A stretch of 64,000 nt of DNA, taken from assembly GCA_947650285.1 (NCBI GenBank), contig CANTFL010000579.1, positions 124,001-188,000 on the forward strand. The letters are read 5' to 3'. This stretch comes from Hyaloperonospora brassicae. Taxonomy: Eukaryota > Oomycota > Peronosporomycetes > Peronosporales > Peronosporaceae. Of the stretch, positions 1-13,131 are shown one piece after another (the first letter of the stretch is position 1; every line of letters begins with the position of its first letter). A program made the position numbers and the translations under genes. The notes under the pieces were generated by a model, which did no database searches, was not told where the DNA came from, and saw only the letters and a list, made by a program, of their open reading frames with translations.

Positions 1-1110
<1,110 letters not shown>

Positions 1111-1238
1111 CACCAGCAGCAGCACCAGCAGCAGCAGAACATCACAAAACACGGCAGCGACAGCAGCGACACGACCAGACCGGGACAAGTCCTCACTCGA
1201 AGCTCGTGCATTTCAACGTCTCTCTCTCTCTCTCTCTG

Positions 1239-2210
1239 CTACGTCAGAATGTCGACGCCGTCGTCCGTGATCAACACCGTGTGCTCGGCCTGAGCCGACC
1301 GCCCGCCGTCGGCCGTCGCGATCGTCCACCCGTCTTCCCAGCGCACAATCTGCCACAAAGACACACACACACACACACCTCAGTCTCCTCGCCACCTCAC
1401 CCTCTTCTCCTCCTCCACGTCCTCCTTTGGCCCACGGCCGTAACCCACCTCAGGGCTGCCTTCGGTCAGCGCCGGTTCGACCGTGAAGGCCATGCCGGGC
1501 CGCATCGTCCCCCGCTCGTCGTTGCGGTGGTGCAGCACGTACGGCAGACAATGGAACTCTTCGCCAATGCCGTGGCCCGTAAACTCCTGCACGACGCCGA
1601 GCTGCTCGTTGTCGGCCATCTCGTGCACGAACGCGCCAATGGACCGGAAGCGCTGCTGCGGTCGACAGCAGTGCGCGATAGCGCCCACGAGCGCGCGCGT
1701 CGTGACGTCGACCAAGTGCCGTCCGCGGTCGTCCACGTCGCCCACGCAAAACGTCTGCGACGTGTCGCCGTGGAAGCCGTCGTAAAAGACCGACACGTCG
1801 ATGTTCACGAGGTCGCCGTCGACGAGCGGACGGCTGTCGGGGATCCCGTGCACGACGACGTCGTTCACCGACGCGCAGAGCGACTTGGGGAAGCCGCCGT
1901 AGCCCAGCGGCGAGGGGTACGCGCCGTTGCGCACGATCTCTTCGTGCACGAGGCGGTCGATGTCGTCGGTCGTCGCGCCCGCTTGGCACAGCGGCTGCGC
2001 GAACTCACGGACGGCTTTCGCCAGTGCACAGGCGGCGCGTAGGCGCTGCTGCTGGTCGGCGGTTAGGATGGGGATATACGGCGGGGGGGTCGACAGTCCG
2101 CCGCGTGCGACGTACGACGGGCGGGCGATCGTCGCGGGGACCGCACGCGGAGGCGACAGACGCCCGGGGACGACGCGCGGACGGCGGGCAGCGGTTGAGA
2201 CGCGACGCAT
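1239..2210 (-). CDS. Methionine aminopeptidase type I, probably mitochondrial
   Basis: M24 metalloprotease that removes initiator methionine. Two exons: 2210-1450 side to 1449, and 1349-1239, with a 99-bp intron 1350-1448 (GTGGGT..TGGCAG). The spliced product is 290 aa. All five family metal ligands are present once spliced: Asp in [11 protein letters not shown], Asp in FHGDTS, His in FTGHGIG, Glu in FTVEPAL, and the last Glu in [11 protein letters not shown], which lies in the second exon. The start at 2210 is preferred because it gives an Arg-rich, acid-free leader ([14 protein letters not shown]) typical of a mitochondrial presequence. An in-frame ATG at 2324 exists, but the added stretch is low-complexity Pro/Ser. 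The intron carries (GT)n on the sense strand. Failing to splice would stop after 24 odd residues and lose the last metal ligand. Confidence 0.92.
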
Positions 2211-2357
2211 TGGCAGAGTATGGGGAGAAGGCGAAGGAGTGAAGGAATGAATGGACGAAAGAGAGGGGGGAAATGGAGTGGGTGGGTGGGTGTGTTTAGT
2301 GCTCTGAAGAGCGCGGTCGATCAATGGGTGGGGTCGGTCTGTTACCTGTCTGTCTGT

Positions 2358-2663
2358 TTACCTCTTGTGGAGGAGTCGACTGCGGGCGAGTACGCGCGCG
2401 AGGAGAGGCGTCGCGGCGATAGTGAGCGCGCCCCGGACGGGACCGGTGGCTACGGTGGAGAGGTACGCGAGCGCGAGCGTACCGGCGTCGGGGTCCACTT
2501 TCGTGAGGTCGACGAAGGGCACGCGGGTGGCGAGCGACGGCAGGTCAATGCCCTGTCGGATGGCCGCGTAGGAGCCCGCGAGCGTCGAAGCGAAGACAGT
2601 CGCGTGGAAGACGAACGCGGTCCGCGCGTGGCGCTTGAGCACTTGCTTGGCACGGGCGGCCAT
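2358..2663 (-). CDS. DUF1279 / FAM210-like small protein
   Basis: Single-exon 101-residue protein. The DUF1279 pattern is recognisable: a basic N-terminal helix (MAARAKQVLKRHARTAF), a first hydrophobic segment around TVFASTLAGSYAAI, the GIDLPSL stretch, then DPDAGTLALAYLSTVATGP and a closing LT..ATPLLARVLARS. FAM210-type proteins are mitochondrial membrane proteins in animals; a mitochondrial inner-membrane location here is inference. It lies in tandem upstream of the methionine aminopeptidase (same strand, 147 bp between its stop and that start), so both may serve mitochondria. The upstream flank carries a GGAC tandem repeat near 2703-2716. Exact function unknown. Confidence 0.75.
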   Translation of the reverse strand: MAARAKQVLKRHARTAFVFHATVFASTLAGSYAAIRQGIDLPSLATRVPFVDLTKVDPDAGTLALAYLSTVATGPVRGALTIAATPLLARVLARSRLLHKR

Positions 2664-5008
2664 GAGGGAGAGAGGTGGGGGGAGGGAGTTAGACGCCGAC
2701 GACGGACGGACGGACGGACGCAGTGGCAGTGGCGATATCTTCTTGGGGTATGGCCGGCAGACAGTTGCGTGGCTGACGACGGGAGAAAGCGGTTGTGGCA
2801 GTTGGGTGACGGTGGATTTGTAGCGAACTGGTGCGTCGCGTGCGATACGCTGAGGCTGAGCGTGTTGGGGGGGAGGGGGAGTGATGACATGGCCCGTTGG
2901 CCGCGCCCATCAAAAGACGAACGTGCGCAGAAGTTGACGCGGACGAAAGGAGCGGAAGAAGGAGAGGGAGGACAAGTGGTTCGTTCCCATCAGGTGAGGC
3001 TGGTTGAATGCTGTCGAACGGACCAACAACTCGCTGGAGTTGTAGAGAAGAAGCTCATCTAGTTGCAGGTGTGAGTGTGCGTTTGCGGACGCGTTGCAAT
3101 ACTACATGGGTCGGATGATGGTACACGTCAGCGCCTACGTGGTCAACTGTCCACAAATCGCGTCGCCTTTGTGCACGACGTGCAAGAACTCGAGGCATAT
3201 CCCTCGTGCGCGTTTTGAAACAGCATCGCCACCTTCAGTCGACTAGCACGTGAAGCATATTGTGCGGTCTGAAATGACATTTCCTCCCACTCGGTCCAGA
3301 TCAGGCGAAGGAGAACTTGAGCTGGAAGATAGTTGTGGACCATCTCAGCCGAGTGCAAGAGAGGATGAAGTGTCAACGTCGATGGCTTGTTGCGCGGCCT
3401 CTAGTACACCTGCTTCTGGGCACTGTTCGTATCTTCTCGCGACAACAATTATCAGTGGATCTGCAACCAGAATGTTGCAAGTTTTACACATCACACACCG
3501 CGACTTTGAGAGTGCGGGTGCACGTTGAGATGGACATGTGTTTCGCAATTGCTCTGCGGTCGAGGTGTCGACTTGACGTCTTCGGAGACTTTGGTGGCGA
3601 TCCATACGGCAACAGATTGGCTGACATCACGTCGTACTGATGACAACATTGACCTGAAGCGGTAGTAGTAGACGCAACGAGTTGCCAGTTTGGTGACGTG
3701 GTGTATATGGCGAGCGGACTCTCGGCTTTACGACGCAAGGCATTTCGGTCAGTCGGATACTGACTGGCGCATGATTACATGTATGGAGGCGTAGACGACA
3801 ATTGCTATTCCGAAGTGATGGAAATACGGCGAAAAAGAGGCCGACGTGCGCGACTATGCTCGTGACAGTGCAGATGGATGATACGCCACAGTTTCGCGTT
3901 TCGACCATGCAGACATCAACTAGTTGCTATCGTGAGATGTTTTGCGATGGGCTCACCACTTCCGAGCTAAGGAGACCTATGAAGCGCAACGGACAGTATA
4001 GCGCCTCATAGTCGTGACTGCAACACTGACATCACTCGTTCCCGCTGTCCAAGTCATGAATTCGTTTGGTGCGTCCGCAGCACAAGATGGTTCGTGTGTG
4101 ATCAAATAGACAAAAGCACTTGATAATGCTCACCGTTGCTGCATGGATTTGTCAAGGGTCGTGTTCCCATTGATTGGCATGTGCCAATGGTACGCGCTGC
4201 TGACAGTGGCTGAAGGTGACGCTCGCACCTTTTCGATAGCGAAAGGAGCTTCGTTACATATTCGCGATGTCCAACTTTGCAGCTTTCAGTCACTTTCGGG
4301 TTGTTATGCGACTTTCGCCTCGAGTCATGATGGGTCGGATGAGTGTCAGCTTTGGCACATTACTGACAGGAGTCACGACATACCCAACCAATAAGTTGGC
4401 TGCTTGGAACGCACATCAGACGCATTCGTAATGAACAAAGTGCTCGTAAAGGTTACGAGGGAAGTGACATGTGATTGATACCCAATTGTTCAGCTGATCA
4501 GAAGAGCTGCTACACCAACAGTCGAACGAGTTAAAAGAAGTTGCTGACCGACCCGACAGTCAAACTTGGCCAGTTGATGCAGGTTTGTGGTTGTAAGCTG
4601 ATCTTCATTAACACGTTCTTTCCTCGATTGCACTGCTGGACGCAAGGGCTTACCAAAAAGAGAGCGACCTGCACTCATGATGCGTAAATGTATCAGCCGA
4701 CCAACGATCCGAACCCACGGTGGTAAAGATCTGGTCGTGAATGACAGGCGAAGTCGGGGCAGTCCATCTTCCGGCTATATCAAGTTGCAAAGCAGCTTTT
4801 CCACGACTTCATCTCCAGCTCTTGTCATCGGTAGGCAGGACGCGGGCCTCACTGACAACGCCAACGCAGGAGGAGGCTTCGTGTCAATACTTCTGCTTTT
4901 CCCTTACGTGGTGCTAATGGTTTACACTTGCCACTTCGTAGCGACGGTGTATCACTGCGAAGGTTACATCCCTGAGCAACGCCGTTGTGACAACCGCGAA
5001 CCCATGCT
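2664..5008. other. Intergenic, no supported gene
   Basis: About 2.3 kb between the DUF1279 gene and the STN1-like gene. The first 400 bp is purine-rich on the + strand and is probably the DUF1279 promoter side; the antisense reading frame there is a shadow. The remainder holds only short broken frames. A frame at 4143-4394 reads vaguely like a decayed Copia polyprotein, but I could not anchor it on a real motif. Confidence 0.5.
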
Positions 5009-6599
5009 CTAGCTCCTGGTGCTGACGAAAAACAGCTGTGACGCTTCTTGTTGAAGTGCTTGTTGAGATACAAGGAGACGCTCAAGGCTCGTCTCAATCC
5101 AGAGCAGTGGAATGCACCTGAATCGCTCCTGGGTCAGGATCGCATCCGCAATTTCTGCAATCGAGCATCCTTGTGGGCGGTCTAACAAAGAGCCTGCGGT
5201 TAGTCCGACGAGTACAATAACAACAACAACAACATGGATGTGTGAATTCTTTGCGCACCTCGGATAACTCGCAGAAGCGCTGGCTTCAGCGCCACTTCGA
5301 AGCTTAGCAACACGTGGCGATCTGCCTCATCGTCCTCCAAGAACAAAAGTCCTGCTCGTCGTAGCTCACGAAAAGAGAATCGCAGTGCTCTGATTCTCTG
5401 GTTCTTGTCGATCGTTCTGCCGTGTTTGTCCATCTGCCAGGTATCACCACGTGAGAAGGGGGCGCAACATAGCAAATACTTACAAGCAGACTCGCCATAC
5501 AATAAGCTCAGGTGAGCTGACGAAACTGCTGAAGGAGATCACGCTGGCGTCCTTGATACCGCTAGTGTGTTGCTGCCGAAGAATGGACTCGAGAATGCCG
5601 AGCAAAGTTTCATCATAAGGGCCGCGATCACTTCGGCTGAGAAACTGCTGCTTTGTGCTCGTGTCAACAGAGAGGCTGAAGAAAGCTTGAGCGGCAATGT
5701 GATCCCAATGCGCCTCGCTCTTCGTGCACTTGCTAGCTTCTGCGTGTGACTGACGCGACCCACTGACAGCGGACAGGCACTTGCTCTCCAGCTCCATGGC
5801 TTGGGTCCAATGCAGCACCTCCGCATTCGGGTCGTCCACAGGAGTAATTCGCAGGATCCGAAGCTCACGAGCCCTTCCGCGGCCATGTGCATATACAGAC
5901 ACAGTGTTACACAATCTTCTCACACGATACACGACAATACCCCATCAACACGACTGACAGATCGTCCGAGTCCCAGCTCTTGTCCATGTTTAGCTTGCCT
6001 TCCACGTGTACCAGGTCCCCCAGCACGACTGGCGCGGCAACACTTGCTCCCCACAACACCGTCTTCACGAGCGCAGTACCGTCATCGATCAGGATCTCCA
6101 CTGCCCAAAAGTCGTGTCAATCAGCTCCAGACGCTATGCACAAACTTCTGGGTCGTCTCACCTCGATCCGCTCGCTCCACAATGGAGACGACGACTCCAA
6201 TGCACTGGGCTTTTGTCAGGAGACGCGCTCTCCAGAGTCCTGACGTCTTGAAGCGCCACGCGTGACTTGCTGGCAGACCTCGAAAGTCGGCCAAATTGCG
6301 AAGCACTTGCGCGCCTAAAAGCTTCACAAAGCTCTAAGTAGCAGAGAACCGCATCAGACCAGAACCTATTCACGTGTATGATGACACGACGGTGTTGTTA
6401 CCCATGTCAACGGGTCCTTTCCAAGCTCTTGCACGCTTGTGGTCCCTACGAAAACGGCTGTTAGTCGAATGACAGGTCGAGAATAGGAGAAAGAGCTGCC
6501 CGGCATATGAGGAATGGGACCATTGAGAGAGCGACTCCGTAAGCTGCTGAAGTCTGTTGTAGTAGTATCTGTTGCTGAGCTCCTGTCTGCACCATTCAT
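5009..6599 (-). CDS. STN1: STN1-like CST telomere-capping subunit (OB fold plus winged helix)
   Basis: STN1 binds single-stranded telomeric DNA with CTC1 and TEN1 and recruits DNA polymerase alpha. Six-exon model, 404 aa: exons 6599-6450, 6333-6162, 6100-5931, 5863-5501, 5433-5259, 5193-5009; introns 116, 61, 67, 67 and 65 bp. Every junction keeps phase. Family marks: FVKLLGAQVL near the N-terminus; an OB fold with KAQCIGVVVSIVERADR, VEILIDDGTALVKTVLW and LGDLVHVEGKL; then DDPNAEVLHW, very like the DPNAEILHW of plant STN1. The C-terminal half reads as winged helix (RELRRAGLLFLEDD, then GCSIAEIADAIL). Plant STN1 is OB-only, so this matches the longer animal/fungal layout. Least certain: exon 1 (the true ATG may be elsewhere) and the exon 3/4 junction, which uses GTATCG..GTGAG. 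Confidence 0.8.
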
Positions 6600-9500
6600 A
6601 TCGAACGTCTTACACACAATGGCACAGGACACACAGTGGCCACATCAGTCATTGAGCGTTCCATGACACGATGATCGGTACCGGGCGCCGGGCCGCACAG
6701 TTTGCACCCGCGACGTACCAAATGACCACGCAAAAAGTGCAGAACACACAGCGAAAGTCGCTGTGTCCGATATGATGGGCAATGGGTGCTATGACGGTAA
6801 GATGGTCTAGTGATGGTGCTAAAACGACATGACCTACTTCCAAGGCAAATTCGTGTCCGAGAGAGTTCAACACGCGACTTTGTCTCAAACGCAGTAAAGT
6901 AGTTCTTGCTGTAACAATTGCGATTTGAGCAAAAGTCGTGGGTGACAGGGCCATGGTCAGGTCGAACCCCACCCGTGTTTTCTAACGCGAATTTCGGAAC
7001 AAGATGGACGACTTGTAAGTAAAAGTTGGGCCTGCGGAAGTCTGCTGTCTGCGTATTCTTGACAGGATACTGGATCAAGGCCATGTCTTCTTACTGCCCG
7101 TGAAACGTGGCATATGTACGTTGAGGGCCCCGTTCACTTGAGCTTAAGCTGAATGATCGTAAATGGCCAAACTCTGTTCTTTTACCTGCCTATCTTTCGA
7201 CTGCAAATCTGTCCTTTTCTGCAATATCACTTGTCCGTCCGTCCGCGGCAGACCAATTTTGCTGCAATTTTCCAGACAAACTTCTTGAGAAAGCACTTGA
7301 CTGTGTAGTGGTACGAATTTAGTCAGCCATTCGTTAATAGGCTCTTCATTCCTACGACGATGTATCTTTTTGATGCAACCAAGCAGTCTCGTTCGAGGTA
7401 ACGATCATGTTCTACTGGCTAGGTACAGCTACCTGTTCTGCATGGTTTTGCAATATTCGAGATTGCTTGCCGCTCAACTAAGGCAAAGGGGATACTGTGA
7501 TTTCAGCGAGTTGGTGAGCTTCAGATAGCACTACGGAAATGAATGTGTGAGAACTTAACAACAACAAGAATAACAAGGTTTATACTTCTCATACATGCAT
7601 CCTTCGGCAACTGTTCTTGATTCCATAGCCTCAGCATGTAATCCTCTGCAATTTTGAGCTTAAGTGACGTCTCCTCGTCAGCACATTTAGGCGCCGTACC
7701 GAGGATTGCTGACTTGCTGCACCGATGACCAATGCAACGCTGTTGTGAAGTTACTGAAGCCTCTCCGGAGTAGATTCCACTGAAAGCCCACATTCCCTAC
7801 GCGGCGAAGTATCGATCAGAAGCTCTAGTCAATCGAATTGAAGTGTTTGTACATTGCACCTTCCAGGCAACTAGAGGGATATCATCCCTATTTCGCCAGC
7901 GCCTTTTTGAGCGCGTATTGGGCTAATAGACACTTCATGCTCACTGCATCTCTTCAATGTCAAATGCTGTCATACAAATATGGTCGTCAAGATTCCCGAT
8001 GACTCTATCAGCCCACTAATGCTGCGAATATATTCCACCGCTGCGACCAGAATGGCTAGTAACATCCCTATTTATCTAAGTATGACTCGTGACGCCATAT
8101 TGAGGGCAACACGGGTCAGTGTCGCTAATCTACGTGAGCCAATGCAGATTCGACCGCCGAGTTGCCACAGTGTGCTGGCTGTCAAGATTTCATAGACCGA
8201 TTTATAATTTATTGATATCAACATCATGAAACATGATGTCTTGACAAAAAAACATGGGGAACACAGTTCGCAAAAATTTGTTTCGATCTACAAGCTCCAA
8301 CTTCGGGGCGATCAAGCAAGTATTGTGATCAACCCGGTGACAGAAGCAAAAGTAAAGCTAAACGATTGCTTGCATAGGGGAGCTGGCGAGAAGTCGAGTG
8401 TTACCACATCTTTTATCGCAGAATAACTGAGACAAAACTTCCTATCAAAAACGAGAGCAAAAAAACATGTGTGAATTATTCGGATCCAACCCAAAGAATA
8501 TGTGCACATATTCAATAACGACGCCTTCCTGTTTTAGCACAAGATTAGAGGGTCGTGCTCTAGCATGTGATAAACTGGCGGGTCATATTCGATCGCCACA
8601 CTAAGAGCTATTGCTGATTGTGTATGGCAATCTACACCCGTACATCAGAGCCTCGAATAGAAGCGTTTTGCCAAATGTGAGTCCATGGGATGCGCAGTCC
8701 AGCTCTACGCACAAAAACTCACTTCGTAGCATTATAACGCCGGACAAAGTGCTTGGCTTCGCATACCGCAAACAGACATAAACAGCATTGCTTTGTGTAC
8801 GTGAAGCTTCGTGAATGAACTTGTCCGAACAATGACGTGACTGTCAACGCTCATAGAAGCCTCACGATAGGCAGTTGACCGCATCGTTAATGCTAAACGT
8901 CGATTGAGTATTGATGTTGGTCAATGCTGATGACACACGCGGATGATCGCCAAAATCATCAGATCGTGTTCTGGCTATCATAGGTAGAACCTCTCGTTGA
9001 GGCGAGCGCCATAGCATCAGCTCCGCCTCAATTGTATGGCGAGTTGCTTGTCATGTTGCAGTATAAGCATGAACTCGCTGGCTGAATTCGATATCGCTTC
9101 TTGTAATGTCCAACTTGCGTTCCAAATAGTCTTAGTCATATAGCTGCAAGTAAATTCATTAGACAGAATCCAATCCGCATATCACGCAGAGTTATTTTGG
9201 GCGTCTATCATGAATGACTTAGCATGTCCGATCGACTCGTGATCCACCTAGTCGCTCGCTCGCGAAAACATGGGTCTCGGAACAAGCGTTATGCATCAAG
9301 TCCGCGAGCTATCGCGAGCCACCGCATCCAGCAAACATGGTCTTGAGACGAATTATGGCAACTTTTTCGAATGACGTGCAATACAGCAAGTCTTCGGTTT
9401 AATGGCTGTTGGACCAAAATGGTTTCTAGTAGACTCCAGCGAGCTCGTCAAAGTCTGAGTAAAGTGAGCAAATGACGAGCTGCTTTTCCTTCTCGAGCCC

Positions 9501-10983
9501 ACTTTTCCCCAATTTGTTCCAAAGTTTCTTTCCAGGTCTCGCACCGCAAAGAAGAGAATACTGCAGCACGATATACAATCGTGCTCCTCTTTTGCCTCCG
9601 CGCGGAGTAGTGAGGACATCGATCAGTGACTTGACGTCTAATTCGACAATCCTTTGTTAAGTTTCCTCAGTTGCAGACTTTGCAGCATCTTATGGGTGTT
9701 TGAAGCTGACCCCCGGTGCCTGAGTATGCACTAGTCAGTTCCTGTTTAGCGGCTGCCAGCTTTACGTTTTCTGAGACCAAAGCGAGATTTCAAAAACAAG
9801 GTCGGACACGCACCGCTCTCTTGTACAACCAGGGGGCTTAATACCGAGCAACGGTCTCTCGGCGAGAATAACGTATCGAAGCATAAACAATTCCGAAAGT
9901 ACGCGATCCTTTGATGTGGAGGCAATGTGCTGACATACTGGAGAGGAAGCCGCCGCAAAATATGAAGCAAAGTAGAAGAATGCGGGAGGCGAGCCTGTGT
10001 GCACGAGGAAGCAAATTGGAGAGTAATAGGTGAGGTTACAATCAAGCTGCCTTCTTTTACTACATGTATCTTATGTTACCATCTTTCGTCTCATGGCCTC
10101 CTCCTGACTGTCCTCGGCAATCTCGGACATTAGTGATGTCTTGCATCATCCAGTTTACCATACCTCGCATCGTCACGCTGATCGTACCTCACTTATCGTG
10201 ATGACTGATGCATCATATTGACTCCTCCCAGTTCACAAGTGTACCACTGTCAGGCGCATCACCGTCAACATCGACCTCAACTTGTACCTTTGGTACCGTT
10301 GACGACGCTGGCGTGTCGTCGTCACCTTTGCCAACGTGTAAGAAGGCAGTCGGGTCTGTGAGGCATACTTAATTGAGTCTGCACTACGCCCGTAGCGTAG
10401 CACGATAATACACGCACCCGCTAGCGCACAAACGTAGCCAGACAATTGGTTAGGTAGGATGTGTAGGCTGCGCGGAAGAGGATGGATGCGAGACCGCGAC
10501 GTTAGCTGAATGACTGCACCGTACCTACCGAAAGCATAATTAATGCCGTCATCTTCATCTATGTGTTAACTTCCCATAGTGTTTGTGTCCGCTATCCACT
10601 CTCGCTTCCAATAGCCCTTGCTGGCATGTCCGTGACACTCTTCGATTCTCGCCAGTCGTCAAAAACTTGACAACAACTAAGCAAAGACAACGTGAACGGA
10701 CAACGCTGCGACGACCGTCATTGACGATGAGGACAAGCCTTTCGATACGAGATGCCTGATCGTACGAAACTGGATCCACTGCTCACGCATTCCAGAATCT
10801 GTTGGACTCGGACGCCCGATAGCATCAGAAGCGTTGGAGAGTTACGGATGCGTGCTGCTGATGTACCAGACGTGCACAAACCTCGTCAGCCAACTTTGCA
10901 CTGCTCGATACAAAGCCCAATGTTGTGAGCTATAACCTTTGTCCTCGACACCCTGACCACGTCCATATCCGTACGACAAAAGA
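6600..10983. other. Gene-poor AT-richer stretch
   Basis: About 4.4 kb with only short overlapping frames on both strands, no splice-consistent chain of coding segments and no recognisable motif. Two minus-strand frames at 6596-7084 shift into each other and contain a hydrophobic run; I could not turn them into a consistent gene. Confidence 0.5.
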
Positions 10984-11327
10984 TCAATCGCTTGCGCCTT
11001 CGGCATCGTAAACAAAGCCAATGCGGCCATGCAAATCGCCCATCTCGAACATGGTCGACAATACAACGAGCATGTGCGTCTGTACGAGAAATGCTGTAGT
11101 CAGTCAGCACCAACTCCCACCCACTCGAGGTCTTCGAAGGACGTGCGCGCGCTACCGATGACGTGGCCACAGCCGTCGAGCAAACATTCGTCATGCGAGT
11201 CACCTGCCCCACTCCATGTCGTACCGGCCAAACCTTTTCGGAAACTTACGGCTCCCACGACCTGTCGCGTACAGTTCCAAACCCGAGTCGCAGGTGTCGG
11301 CCTCGTGCGTGACGCGACTCGCGTCAT
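10984..11327 (-). CDS. Possible small spliced gene divergent from LIS1
   Basis: Tentative. On the minus strand two segments with coding-like codon use join across a 62-bp intron (11094-11155, GTAGCG..CTACAG, branch-like CTGAC just upstream) and keep phase, giving about 93 aa. The N-terminus is Arg-rich and acid-free (MTRVASRTRPTPATRVW), as in mitochondrial presequences. The second exon reads FLVQTHMLVVLSTMFEMGD and ends GFVYDAEGASD. An alternative uses a perfect GTAAGT donor about 100 bp into exon 1 in another frame (GLELYATGRGS), which lacks an ATG in view. I do not recognise the family. It would share a divergent promoter region of about 190 bp with LIS1. Confidence 0.3.
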
Positions 11328-11442
11328 CCCTCACTGGCTTTTATCCCGCACCTCAGACTTTCTCTCTCTCTTTTTGTATTGCAACAGACGGTACCTCTTT
11401 GCGCGAATTTCTCATTCCCGACCCACTGCCGTCGCGCGCTCT

Positions 11443-11499
11443 TTTTTTCTCTCTCTCTCTCTCTTTGTCTCTCTTTGTCGCTCTCTCTCTCTCAGCGGA
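11443..11499 (+). repeat. CT-rich microsatellite ending in AG before LIS1 start
   Basis: A long CTCTCT tract closing with CTCTCAG lies 17 bp before the LIS1 ATG. It could be the polypyrimidine tract and acceptor of a 5'-UTR intron, or an oomycete pyrimidine-rich core-promoter region. The donor is not identified. Confidence 0.5.
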
Positions 11500-11515
11500 C
11501 ACGTCGCGCGGCCTT

Positions 11516-13131
11516 ATGGTGCTCACGGACAAGCAGCGCCAAGATCTGTACGTGTGTGTGTGTGGCATGTGTGTGTGTGTTTCTCTCTCTCGGTAGCTAT
11601 CTAACTGTGCCCATCTGCGTGACACTGTGGTCTCTCATTCCTCACTCTCTCTCTCTCTCTCTGTTTGTCTGTGTGTCCTGACTGCTCTTGTCCCCCTCGT
11701 TAGTCATCAAGCCATGCTCGACTACCTCGTGGGCATGGGCGACCGCTTCGCCGCCACGGCCGCGACGTTCGAGACCGAAGCCGACGTGACCAAGTCGAGC
11801 GACGGCAAGCACGCGGGTCTCTTGGAGAAAAAGTGGACGTCGGTCATCCGCCTGCAGCGCAAAGTCATGGAGCTCGAGACCAAAGTGGCGCAGCTGGAAG
11901 AGACAGCGAAACTGGGCGGCGTCCTCAGTCGCCGGGACGTGCTCGGCGCCCGCCAGCGCGCCGAGTTCCTGCCGCGCGTGCCGGCCAAGCGCACGCTGAC
12001 GGGGCACCGCGCGCCCATCACGTGCGTGGCGTTCCATCCCGTGTTCAGCGTCGTGGCGTCGGCCAGCGAAGACGCGACGGTCAAAGTGTGGGACTTTGAG
12101 ACGGGCGAGTACGAACGCACGCTCAAGGGCCACACGAACCCCGTGCAGGCCGTGGCGTTCAACGGGTCGGGCTCGTTGCTGGCGTCGACGTCGACAGACC
12201 TGTCGGTGAAGATCTGGGACTTTTCCAGCGACGGCGACTACGAGTGTCTGCGGACGCTGCGCGGCCACGACCACAACGTCTGTGGCGTTGTGTTTGCCCC
12301 GGACCTGGCCAGCGACCGGCTGTACACGTGCTCACGCGATAACACGATCAAAGTGTGGGAGCTGTCCACTGGCTATTGCGTCAACACACTCAATGGTGGC
12401 CACAGCGACTGGGTGCGCGACGTGGCAGTGAGTGACGACGGATTGTACTTGGCGTCCTGCGGTAACGACCGCTCGATCCTCTTTTGGGACCTGCAGCACA
12501 TGCGGATTCTCCAGTCCATCCGCGAGCACGAGCATGTCGTCGAGACGGTTGTGTTTGCGAAGACTGGCGTTCAAGCACAGGTGATCGAACGGACACACGC
12601 CAAGAAACTTGCGGCTTCAGGTGCGTTTGGACCGGGGAGCGAAAGCCTGTCGCAGGAGTATACGAGTCACGATATGACGAGCAGCACTGCAGGGGAGCCG
12701 TCCGGTGCAGTGGTTAGCACTGCTGGTCCGAGCGTTCGTCGTGTGAAGTTTCTCCTGTCTGGCTCGCGCGATCGCACTGTGCGTCTTTGGGAAGCCTTTA
12801 GCGGCATACAGCTCATGCTCTTTACGAGTCACGAGAACTGGGTGCGGGAGGTGCGCTTTCACCCGAGCGGAAAGTATGCACTCAGTGCAGGCGAGGACAA
12901 GACCATTCGCGTGTTTGACATTGAGGTACGACAGCAGCGTTGTGTGTGTGCGTAGTTTCACGGTCGTCTTGACGAATGTTCTGCCGCTCGGTGTTGCAGT
13001 CTGGTCGCTGTGTACGGACACTGGACGAAGCCCACAGTCATTTCGTGACATGTCTTGACGTCCACCCCAGTCTCCCGCTGATTGTTTCAGGCGGCATTGA
13101 CAAGGTCATCAACGTGTGGGAATGCGTGTAA
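11516..13131 (+). CDS. LIS1: LIS1 / PAFAH1B1 homologue, dynein regulator
   Basis: WD40 protein that binds cytoplasmic dynein and dynactin, needed for nuclear positioning and microtubule transport. Exons 11516-11547, 11704-12925 and 13000-13131 (introns 156 and 74 bp), 461 aa. The LisH motif starts at the ATG (MVLTDKQRQDL then HQAMLDYL). The signature AGLLEKKWTSVIRLQ and the coiled coil KVMELETKVAQLEE follow, then seven WD repeats from RTLTGHRAPITCVAF to the final SGGIDKVINVWECV. Human LIS1 is 410 aa; the excess is mainly a Ser/Ala/Thr-rich insert of about 50 residues (around EYTSHDMTSSTAGEPSGAVV) before the sixth repeat. Intron 1 is mostly GT and CT microsatellite. The short first exon matters: starting from the long exon alone would lose LisH. 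Confidence 0.95.

Noticed and set aside
2220..3062. 280-codon + frame
   Set aside because: Antisense to the DUF1279 gene and its purine-rich flank; low-complexity, no motif.
4143..4394. Copia-like polyprotein remnant
   Set aside because: A QLWH string recalls the gag-pre-integrase motif, but nothing else around it supports it.
11029..11604. 191-codon + frame upstream of LIS1
   Set aside because: Runs through CT and GT microsatellites and out of frame into the LIS1 first exon.
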